Positions 9,639-18,930 of a DNA stretch of 21,317 bases are shown piece after piece. The position numbers were made by a program, and so were the translations under genes. The stretch is from Reticulomyxa filosa (Eukaryota; Foraminifera; Reticulomyxidae). How positions within the stretch are numbered: the stretch's first letter is position 1; each line of letters starts with the position of its first letter. The stretch spans positions 1-21,317 of the forward strand of contig ASPP01036675.1 in NCBI GenBank assembly GCA_000512085.1, written 5' to 3'. The notes beneath the pieces were generated by a model that was given only the letters and a program-made list of their open reading frames with translations, did no database searches and had not been told where the DNA came from.

Positions 9639-10109
9639 CACTTCAAAACACAAGTTAGATTTTTTTTAACGAGGCTTCTCCTACAGTTCTGCTCCTAAAA
9701 CGTTGTCCCCACATCCGATCAGTTTATCAAAAGATATTTTTAGATGTTGCTTTTCAATTCAACAGTACTATAAATTTCAAAAAAAGTCTGTATATTTGCA
9801 TATTTCCGCTTCAAAGCCAGTTGGATTTTTTTACAATATACTGTTCTCGATGAAATGATTATGTTACAAAGTGTTTTTTGACAAAAACTCCAATATATCA
9901 TGTAGTTATTTTTCACTAAGATATATGTGCAAATGTGACGGTGGTGTAATAGTGAGGACTTTTTGTTCTTTTTTTGTGAATGTTGAATTGAAGGTTAAAA
10001 GAACAGTTGTTAGTTTCAACTTTGCGTAATTTTTAAAACATATTGTACGTTGGTAATTTTGAAAAAAGCTTTATTTAAGTGCTTAGGAAAGAGATTATCA
10101 AGAAATTAG
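9639..10109. promoter_or_regulatory. Divergent intergenic region between DNAI4 and the 10110 gene
   Basis: About 470 bases separate the two start codons, which point away from each other, so promoters and 5' UTRs of both genes must lie here. The sequence is AT-rich with T and A runs. No element (TATA box, X-box) can be named with confidence. Confidence 0.6.
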
Positions 10110-12275
10110 ATGGCATCGACTTGCGTGCCTAGTGTGTTCAACTCGCAATTTGAGTGTAACTCATCTTACTATTCCCAATGTGTATTAGAGGAAATGTACA
10201 TGACAAAATTGCACATAACTCCGCTCTCATTCCATAAATTGGAAATTACATCTCATTTGGAACCACTTGTGAAGGGCCGTCACGGAATAGGAACAAAAGA
10301 GGACATAGCTAATATGTTTATCAGTTGTTGGGAAGAGAGTGATAAATTTGATACCTGGAACGGCCCAAGTGCAAATTACCGAGAAAAGTCATCAACACCA
10401 GACAGCCCAGGAGTGGCAGATATTCGTGACGACATAAATTCTTGGTGTTTTGATCAAAAACATCCGCAATCCGACCGTTGCAGGGCACTGAAAGTGTATC
10501 AACACTCGGTGATTTTTAATGATGATAAATGGGAAATTCGGTTTGCGATAAGTGGAATAAGACAGAATAATCCTAAATCTTCAATAACGATAGAAATACA
10601 AATATTGTTTGATGACACTGCCTATCAAGTTAAGTAAGCTGATAATTGTGTTGGCAAAAGAATGAATCACAGTTCTTCACATAACAGCAAGAAAAAAACA
10701 GAAATTTCGCACGCCTCAAAAGCAGCAGATGTTTCTGTGCTTTTCAAATGCAAATGTGCAAATAAATACCCCTTTTATTTTTTTTCTTGGCTTGAGAAAG
10801 TTTGCGCAAACTTAAGACAAATGATTCTGTTTAAGTTTGAATGTACATCATCGTGTGTGCTTTTTGTGATTGATTTTTGAAAGCATCGCTTCACGATAAG
10901 CAGCGACATGAGCTCAATATTGCAGTACACGATCGAGAATTTGGCAGAGGAGCAATGGCAAATAAATGACATTCCAGTGGACATTTGGAATACCATTCAA
11001 GAATATGTTCCAATTACTTTGGACTCATGGCGAGCCATCGTTGATGATTGACGACATTGGCCAACAATTGGATGACAACAAGTTGCCAAAGATTTACTGT
11101 GCACTGATCGGATTTGGCGTGAAGGATTTTTCATTGAAACGACTTGTCCAAAGAGAGTTATTCCTTGCGCTATTAAATGTGGTTAATTATATTATAAATA
11201 TATATATATATATATGTATATGTGAAAAACGATTGTAATTGCAAAAAATGGGCAAAACAAATTGCAACAAATACAGAAACTTGCGATGATTTTGATGGAG
11301 TATTCATCCCCACAGAAATTCGACCTCGTCCGACTGCGAGCTGTGTTATATGGATTGACGACGATACCGCGAGCAGCAATCCAAAGGACAACAACAAAAC
11401 GGATGCAAACCAGGACGAGGAGGAATGCGTTCCATACGTCATACGATCGTATGAATCAAGCCATTGGTACAATGACAACGGTCTTTATGCGTATTCGTAT
11501 GATGTTTCCTCTCCTTCTTACAATCCTTACAACAACAATAGCGATCCTATGGCATACGTGCAACAATTGCCTCAACTTCTCACTTTAAATCCTTGTGGAT
11601 ATCTTAGCGATTCTGACACCACTGTCCGTGACGATATTGTACCATCGCCTCCATTTGCATCTCTTGCACTTATCAATGGAGGGACACCTTTGACTTCACA
11701 GCCCCAAACCAATATTTGGGAAAATCAACTGCACAAAGAAGAGGGATACGATCAAAGCAACGAGTGGGAGCATGAGTACTTGAATCTGAATGACATGTCA
11801 GCTTATGTATCACTTTGCATGTTTATGTCAAATGTTTGTCCATACATTTCAAAAAAAGCGGCAAACTACATTTCGTTGATACTTTCCTCATAACAAAAGG
11901 TGCACAAGGACCATGCCATTGGAATACCTGCAAGCGTATCCCAGTTCTTCGCCTATTATTTCTCCCGGATTTAATGCAGCTGGGCATGAAGTAATTAATC
12001 CAATGACCGGCCATAATTGCAGTTGTCAAAACTATTTAAACATGGGTTATTGTTACTGTCGCTGGCCTCAAGTAATGACTGAAGGCAATGTTTTTCTATA
12101 CTGGCCTTACATGAACTCCTCTGCTACCATGTATCCTACCACAGTGCACGATGCTAGTCAAGAGAATAGAGAACAATATTGGCCACCAATGTCCTGTCCA
12201 AGAAATATGCCAGCAAATACGTATGGATGTCGCCAAAATCACTTACACGACACTCAAAAAGTCCACAAACAATAA
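10110..12275 (+). CDS. Multi-exon gene of uncertain product, possible CP2/Grainyhead-like factor
   Basis: First exon 10110-10628 (or 10633) codes for a beta-rich segment with no clear family (ALKVYQHSVIFNDDKWEIRF, then SSITIEIQILFDDTAYQ). Likely further exons: 10702-10755, 10801-10828 (alternative 10797-10842), 10884-11039, 11083-11181, 11277-11796 (or 11820), 11900-12275, stop TAA. Introns are 43-105 bases. Segment 10884-11039 reads SSILQYTIENLAEEQWQI then NDIPVDIW; after 11120 come VIPCAIKCETC and RPTASCVIWIDDD. The order LQYT-E...L...W...DIP, then G/VxP-(x)IxxDT/ETC, then ASCxIxV recalls the CP2/Grainyhead DNA-binding domain, but this is from memory of the family. The C-terminal third is disordered, rich in Asn, Tyr, Pro and Ser, with a Cys-rich patch (HNCSCQNYLNMGYCYC). 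Frame between 11083 and 11181 is unresolved. It is divergent from DNAI4. The gene is likely real; the product is uncertain. Confidence 0.6.
11197..11215. repeat. (TA)n microsatellite in an intron
   Basis: A TA run in the intron 11182-11276 of the plus-strand gene. If left unspliced it translates to Tyr-Ile repeats. Confidence 0.8.
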
Positions 12276-12791
12276 TAATGTCTATTTTTAATAGACTTTT
12301 GCTGATTACAATATCACAGCAACGAGGTTAGTGATGACATTGACCGTTTTAATAACAATCTTTTCAAAGTTGCAACCATACATTTTCTCACGGCTCTGAC
12401 AATTTGTTGATCTATTCGTTTTTTGTTTCTTCAAGGATCGAGATTTGCGTTTGCCTAGCTTTTTTTTTCCGTTTGCCTTCCTTTTTGTTGTGATGTAACT
12501 GATGCACAGATTGCCTGCAATCAATTGTTTTTGTTCTGTTTTTGTTTTTTCTTTTTTACATTGTTGAGAGACTACGTAGCATACTGTGAAGAATGTTTTT
12601 GCACGCATTACTTCAAATGTCTTTTCATCTGTGCCAAGCCTCTACCCTTCAATCTTTTTAAAAGAAGAGGACACAATATTATTGTAATGCCCTATTTCAA
12701 AGATATTAGTTACGCAGAATATCTTTGTTAAAGACTAAAAAAAAATACTTGCTTCAGAGCTTTTAAAACAACGTTTTGAGTTAGGCCCTTA
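12276..12791. other. Intergenic region between two plus-strand genes
   Basis: This holds the 3' UTR of the gene ending at 12275 and the promoter of the gene starting at 12792. A 100-codon minus-strand frame (12306-12608) is Lys-rich and comes from T-rich DNA; it has no known domain and is not accepted as a gene. No regulatory site can be named. Confidence 0.55.
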
Positions 12792-13930
12792 ATGAAATTG
12801 TCAATGCAGAATTTTCTTCAATTTTGTTATTGGTGGATTATTATCACCATTCCGTTTTGTAATTCATCTACTCTCAATCAAACGTTTTACGGAGTTGTTT
12901 TACAGCAGGGTGACGACGGACTGGAAGGTTACACCGCATTCATTACCGACGATTATATAACAACAAACATTTCCCTTGGTATCTTCTATAGCAATTATAG
13001 TCACAGTGAGGGATGTTTTGGTTTAGTTAAGTTTCATCTGTGGTGTATGAAGAGACTCAATTATTTTTTTTTGAGGGAATAGAGCAAGTGCGAGGGTCAT
13101 TACGTTTTGTTTAAAATGATTCTTAGGATTCGTACTATTGGTCATATTATACAACCAATATTATGAATGAAAGTGCGATGTGCACGAATTTATTTGTAAT
13201 AAGTCCATTGGATTCCACGTATATGTTTGGCCAATTTGAAAATGAGACAATTGCCTTGTATTGTTTAGATCAAATGGATTATCCTTTGCTCAACGTTGCT
13301 AAAGATGTTTCATCATCGTCTGTATATGTGTCTTACATGTCACCAACAGAATTTAAAGTAAACACCGTTTTATCGTCTAGAATCCCCGAAGAATTGCTTA
13401 CAGAAAACACCACTATGTTAACTTCGTTGTTTTCGTCCCCAGATATTTTCAATTGTTATTTATGTGTTGGTAATTATCCAGCATTTGTAGTTTTCAACAT
13501 ATTTGAAGACATGCAATACGAAGTCAACTTGTTTCAAAGTAATGAGTATGGCTGTGAAAATACGTTGCAACAACAGCCAATAGACAATTATACTTTTGCA
13601 TTCATGTTTGGTTCGGATATTCCTTTGGAAGTCAACGTCATTGCGCAAGCAAAAACCAGTGGACAATGGTATTTGGGAACTTTGGATTTTGTTTTAGCTC
13701 CAGACGAGGCTGTTGGTTGGTGTTTCATTAAGCAGACTATTGATTTACCGACAAATGAAGAGTTTTTAATTGCAGATGTCAATGCGACTGCTTTTCAAAT
13801 GGTTGTATTGATGAGTAATGGTCTTTATGATGTCAATTTGGCTTCAGGGGCAGTCACATTACTGGGCTTCGAAGGAGATCCTCAAGGTGTTCAAGAAATT
13901 GCTTCCATTAATTATTTGAATTTTTATTAA
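12792..13930 (+). CDS. Secreted N-glycosylated protein of unknown family (2 exons)
   Basis: Exon 1 is 12792-13025, exon 2 is 13127-13930; the 101-base intron begins GTTAAG and ends TTCTTAG, both in phase 0, giving 345 residues. The first 25 residues form a signal peptide: short charged start, hydrophobic core (FCYWWIIITIPFC), then NSST. The mature part is acidic and aromatic, and has about nine N-glycosylation sequons (for example NQT, NIS, NYS, NES, NET, NTT, NYT, NAT) plus several Cys. Alternating beta-like segments (SSVYVSYMSPTEFKV, AFQMVVLMSNGLYDV, NLASGAVTLLGF) suggest a beta-propeller or beta-sandwich. There is no second membrane segment and no obvious lipid-anchor signal, so it is probably secreted or lumenal. 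I recognise no family. It is tail to tail with MMS19. Joining the exons is well supported by frame and by continuing composition. Confidence 0.8.
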
Positions 13931-14405
13931 ATTTTTGTTTTTTTTCTTGTATAGCCTCTTTTAATTGCTTATCTTTTTTAAGAATTCTAACTAATTTCTT
14001 TCAAAAGTGAATTGTATGATACCCTATTATTTTAATTGTCACATAAAAGGAATTTACAATTCAAAATTGGACAAACTTAAAATTGAAAAAGATTTCGACA
14101 AGCAACACCTAACTGTAACTTAATACTCAAATTTTATTGTCGATTACATTTAAGATTGTCCAATGATTTCAGTTTGCTGGCGATACTGAATTACAAATTG
14201 AAGTTGTAAAGATGAGCAATATCCAAAAAAAGTATATTACATTTGTTATAGTTAATGCAAAAATAGTAAATTGATAAGAACGTTCTGCTAAATGTGATCA
14301 ACACCAAAAAAATGCAATGATCACCTAAATTTCTCAGACAACGCCTTCATGGCTTGCAATTCATGAGAATTAAAATAAAAAATGTGGAGTTTGCTTTGTT
14401 CAAAG
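13931..14405. other. Convergent intergenic region
   Basis: About 475 AT-rich bases lie between the stop codons of the secreted-protein gene (+) and MMS19 (-). They must contain both 3' UTRs and poly(A) sites. No open frame or repeat of note is seen. Confidence 0.6.
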
Positions 14406-17400
14406 CTAAGAGGATACCATAAACCATTCGTTTCTGCACTGCGCTGCTAACTTTCTAACATTTTTTTTTGGATCGTCGAGACTTTTGGCCAAGTATTTAA
14501 TGACCTCGGGTTTAAATGAGGATATGACATTATAGGATAGCCTTGTCATACATGTGAGACACTTTAAAGCACTTTTCCGGGTTGTTTCACTGTGTGTGCT
14601 ACTGCTCAATTTGACTAACGCAGGAATTATGGCATTTGCATATGTTTCAATCAACTCTTGAGGACTCTTTTCACCATTTCTTTCTTCATCTTGCACCTTT
14701 TCATCACTTGCGAGATTGTTCAATAACAAAATTTCAAAACATAACAGCGTGGAAGCCTGCAAAGAAATTAAATCGCATGTCAAGGATTTGACAATTGGAG
14801 GCAAAAGCTATTTCCAAACAGCAAGCAATGCGATATAATGTTATAAAGTATTATTTTGGTTGGATTTCTATCTCAACAGAAAGTGAAATTGTGGCATACC
14901 TTGCGCAGATAATTACCAATAACAGCAGCTGGAACATATCGGAGTAGGTAGGATAATGCTAACAAAGGATAAATATTTTTATTGTTGGAGTTCTTTTCAT
15001 TAGAGCTAATGTCAGTTTCATTTAATGGTAATATTAATTTTAAAATTTCATCAAAAAATTTTTGTCTGTAGAAGATCTATTCTCCACCACGACCAACAAT
15101 TGATGTGACAACAACAAACATAGTGCAATTTGTTTATCTATTTTATATTTATTGATATAACTGAGAGTTTGGCGTGTGTCGATTTATTCAGTACAAATTG
15201 TGAATCTTGCATGATTGTTTGAAAACCATCAGCCACTCTGTAGCACATATGTCGTTTTTGTGCCGTGTTTTTGGCAAAGAACTGTGAAAAAGTCGTTTGG
15301 ATAATGAGACACAAAGCTAACAGATTACATTTGGCCAGTGTGGAATTTTTCCGTGTCTTGGCGTAGCAGTTGACACAAATATTGACAGATTTGAACCATG
15401 CAATTATCGTGGCATCTCATTGCAAGTCCTTTGACCAACCAAATGATATACTTGAGATCTTTGTAGCTGTGCCATTCAGATTCAGCCATTTTCTTAAGAG
15501 TTGGGATTAAATAGTCATTTACCAACGGATTAATCACAGTCTTTGTATCTGATTTGTTGACAATCGCTGCTAAACATTGCATCGATACATCAGTGCACTC
15601 CTTGTTGCTGTCATCATCCGACAGAATTTGTTTTTGCATTGTCTCAATCCAATGTAATTCGATTTTGGATCTTTCCAACTGTTTATTTCAAATATTTATT
15701 TCGTTGTTAGTTATATGTTTGTCTTTATTTTGTGTTTTCTTTCTTATGGACATGTGGTATGGATCACTTTCTCTGTACTATTGCTTACAAACAAAAAACT
15801 TAACAACAGATGGCGATAACGACGCAACAACGGCGAGAAACAAAGTACGTTGACGAAAAGATTTGACAAACATGTCTTGCTTTTCAAGAAGTTGAGTGGC
15901 GATTTTAGTAACCATTCCATCTTGAGTTAGCGCGATAATACGAGAAATCACATAAGCCAAACGCAGGTTTTTAGTCCACACAATAGATTCCATTTTCGAA
16001 TCGTGTTCATTTTTTTGTATTGTTTGTAAGCTTTTAAACAGCCATGTGTCCAACCACAGTTGTGATGTTTCGTCGCTCATGTATCCAGCGCATTTTTTGT
16101 TGTCACAAAGCGTATCCTAACCGAGTCAGCGAACACGTGTTCATTATATATTGTGTTAATGTCTTCATGTGCAAGAGAATAAAAGAATATTTAAAAAAAA
16201 AACATACACATAATCCAATAAGCATTTGCAATCCTCGTGAATCCATAGTTTGATACAAGGGAATAGAAATATGTTTCAAGACGATGTTGAAGATTTGTTT
16301 ATCAGTGACGGCAACAGGCACAACAGCCTCCATGAATTGTAAGAGCATGTCTTCGCTTTTTCCATGTTGAAAGCGATCCCACAGCACGGCGACATAGGTA
16401 TCAGAAAGCAAAAGGGCATTTGCTGTACCAATTTTGAATAAAGCTCCAAAGAGAATTTCTTTCAATTGCTCCAATTTCATCGGTTCAAAGACTTGCTTTA
16501 CGACTTTGGTTTGAATATCCTCCATTGCAACGTCCACGTCATTACTACTGGATTTCTTCGCAAAATATTTGTAATAAACATTACATAACAACGTTGCAAG
16601 CACCTGAACTTGGTCGTCAGATAAGACTTGACGTTTTACATCCAATACGCTCGAGACAGCAATGATCGCCATACTTTTTAAGTCCAAATTCTTTGTGATT
16701 ATTAGTGACACAAACAAAAATACAATCACATATTCGATTCAATCAACAACAACAACAAAAAAAATGATTGGATGGTAACACACTCAACAGTGGAGTCATT
16801 GTCAATGATTGAGATAAAAAAATCAAACATTGGATTCAAATAGCTTTGCATTTGAAGCAGTTGCTGTTGTTGAATGGATGAGTCTTCAATGAACAAGTCG
16901 TGCAACAACGTCCACATGTTTGTGAGCAACTCGACAATGGCCTCTTTTGGTGAATCACTGCTGATGTCTTTCTGATGATACTTTGTGAAAATGAGAGTCC
17001 AAAAGCGTTTCATCAAACATAGAAAAGCAATGTGATGGCAGGCCGCACATGTGGCAATGATTTTTCCAAACAGCCGCGCCATTTTAGCATCTGGAATTTT
17101 TAATTCGTTTTCCCCGTCCATCAACAATGGCTCGACAAATGACGTCCACCCAATGCAGTTCACATTTTCGATCCACAGTTTCTCATTTTCATCCCTTCCA
17201 TTTGTCGATTGTGTTGATGTTTCTCCATCTGCCTTGTATACACACAAACAAAGGCAAAGACATAAGCCTCTAGTGTATTTCACAACACACAACATATAAA
17301 TGTATCGCAAAAAAAAAAAAAAAAAAAGACCTTTTTGTCGACAAATCATTTGCATAATGACTTTCATAACGTGCAAACATTCATCCAAAACGTATGTATT

Positions 17401-18608
17401 GGTGTCACTAAAATTGCCAAACAATATTTGGGATTTCATCAATTCATACAACTGTCTTAGATAGGATTGGATGATTGTCAATCCATAACATTCCAAGCAC
17501 TCCCTTAAGCACGTCAACATGTCGAAATGCTGTTTGTCATTTTCGGGCTCTTGCAGTTTTTCCAAAATCAATGGCAATGCATAACTGCTCAACAGCGAAT
17601 GAGATTTGAAGCATTCGCACAAGGCATCTCTCAAGTGATCACTAGTGATGCCATGAGTGTCATTCGCCGGAGGTGTAAAGTCAATTGGATAGTAAACCGA
17701 TATTACATCAAACAGTTCCTTGTTTTATTCATTTTCGTTTCAAAAAAAAAAAACAACTATCAAAGGATAAACCATCAATTTTTTCTTTTTTTTAAAAAAA
17801 AAAAAAAAAATGTTTAACTTCAACGTTGTTTTGAATTTGCTGCGAATCAAATACACAACAAACGTGTTTAAACAATACGAAACATAGCATAAGGTTTCTG
17901 GGATCTTTTTCGCCATCCATGAATCGGATAAATGTCGCAATGAATATATTTCCATCCGACAGTCCCTTTGTACACACTTCTCTGTAGGTTTCGTCTTCCA
18001 ACCAACATAACAGCAATTCGAAAATGCAATGTCTTATTTCCTGACCCTGTCCTTGCAGATTTTGTACTTTTTGACACACTTCACTTAGGATCGAGCGCAC
18101 ATGCTCGCTTTTAAAACTCTCCTTGTGATGTTTGAACAAATAGCATATAGCCAATAATACTTCTCCTTCGCATCTGTTGTTTGGTGTTATTGGCTCTGCT
18201 GTGGCATTTGTATTCTCTCTTTTCCTTCCTTTTCTTCAAAGAAAGATCCTTAACACGTAGTCTTGCATTCTTTGACTAAAAAAGTTATCAAATGCTCCAT
18301 CGCTTGTGAATTCAATGGCAGAGTCGGTAGCCTTTCGATCACTCGTGCTAGTGCTAGCGTTCCACGCTGTCTCTTGATGGCAGTGGTTGTGGTCAGATAT
18401 GGCCCCAGGTCCCCAAGGAATTTTTCAATGGACTTGTTAGCATTGACCTCTGTTGTAAGTTTTTGAAAGACGTGTTGAATTGGAAAAGACAAATTCTTTT
18501 TAGTCAACTTAGCAAGATCGTATTCAATGCTGTAATGTGATCATCTTTGCGTTTAAGGTCACAAAATATCTCCAATGCTTCTTCCATAGACTGTTCAAAA
18601 TTCAACAT
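14406..18608 (-). CDS. MMS19: MMS19, cytosolic iron-sulfur assembly targeting protein (11 exons)
   Basis: A HEAT-repeat scaffold that, with CIAO1 and CIAO2B, delivers Fe-S clusters to nuclear and cytosolic proteins such as XPD, primase and DNA polymerases. Exons, minus strand: 18608-18509, 18449-18257, 18173-17819, 17718-17331, 17228-16780, 16690-16208, 16116-15805, 15678-15329, 15237-15162, 15076-14900, 14807-14406. They sum to 1095 codons (1094 residues; human about 1030) and every phase fits. Marks: LGPYLTTTTAIKRQRGT (N-terminal domain), MDGEKDPRN (183-191), YPIDFTPPANDTHGI (about 226-240), IWLVKGLAMR, ADGFQTIMQD, FYRQKFF, and the C-terminal HEAT end KPEVIKYLAKSLDDP then KNVRKLAAQCRNEW. 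The ATG at 18608 follows an in-frame TAA. Introns are 59-126 bases; two hold long T runs just after the donor. The family has no catalytic residues; the C-terminal HEATs bind the partner complex. The intron 15238-15328 was chosen because it alone keeps frame and family length. Confidence 0.95.
17309..17327. repeat. A19 homopolymer (T19 in the MMS19 transcript)
   Basis: A run of 19 A lies on the plus strand within MMS19 intron 17229-17330, immediately downstream of the splice donor on the minus strand (GTC then T19). Confidence 0.9.
17779..17810. repeat. T-rich and A17 tracts in an MMS19 intron
   Basis: On the plus strand a T-rich tract runs directly into 17 A (17794-17810), inside intron 17719-17818. 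On the minus strand the T17 run starts a few bases after the GTTAAAC donor. The two tracts could pair as an AT hairpin. Confidence 0.85.
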
Positions 18609-18930
18609 AATTTTTTACAGATTAGATATCGTTCTTAAAAATTCTTTCAGGTTTAATCCTTTGGCACTAGCACCTGACAAGCGCAGTTATACTAAACACT
18701 ATCGAGCCTTTCAGCACAGCAAAAGCGGGAAAAAAATAAATTTTTCTACTTCATTATTTCAATTTACTGAAAAAGTTGCTTTTTTTGAATGTTATTAGAG
18801 TTGGAACTGTCAAAATACTTCAACATATTTGAAGATTTGAAGTTTATTTTGAAATATTGTGGAAAATTTTGTCTGTAATTTTCAACGGAAAATTTCCACA
18901 AAGTTATTAGATCAAGCAAGAATTCTTATA
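18609..18930. promoter_or_regulatory. Upstream region of MMS19
   Basis: Sequence upstream of the MMS19 start with no accepted gene; the promoter and 5' UTR should be here. The plus-strand frame 18547-18798 overlaps exon 1 antisense and has no known domain. Confidence 0.45.

Noticed and set aside
10884-11181. TGA read as Trp or selenocysteine
   Set aside because: Reading through two TGA codons gives protein-like sequence here, but about 2100 codons of DNAI4 and MMS19 need no internal TGA, use TGG for Trp, and DNAI4 ends at TGA. Splicing or a frame error is simpler.
12306-12608. Lys-rich minus-strand frame of 100 codons
   Set aside because: It derives from T-rich DNA between two plus-strand genes. 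It has a basic composition only, with no domain or clear splice partner; a small basic protein cannot be fully excluded.
15238-15328. Frameshift in MMS19 after LRQDTEKF
   Set aside because: A one-base deletion would open another frame, but a 91-base intron ending CTACAG keeps phase and family length without any error.
16103-16207. C-terminal extension of MMS19 exon 6 with Phe/Tyr-rich residues
   Set aside because: It is intron sequence: splicing from 16207 to 16117 restores the frame and the HEAT-repeat pattern.
17229-17330. Leu-Cys repeat and poly-Phe segment in MMS19
   Set aside because: It is translated intron: the T19 tract and following bases are removed by a phase-1 intron that joins RQK to DGETS.
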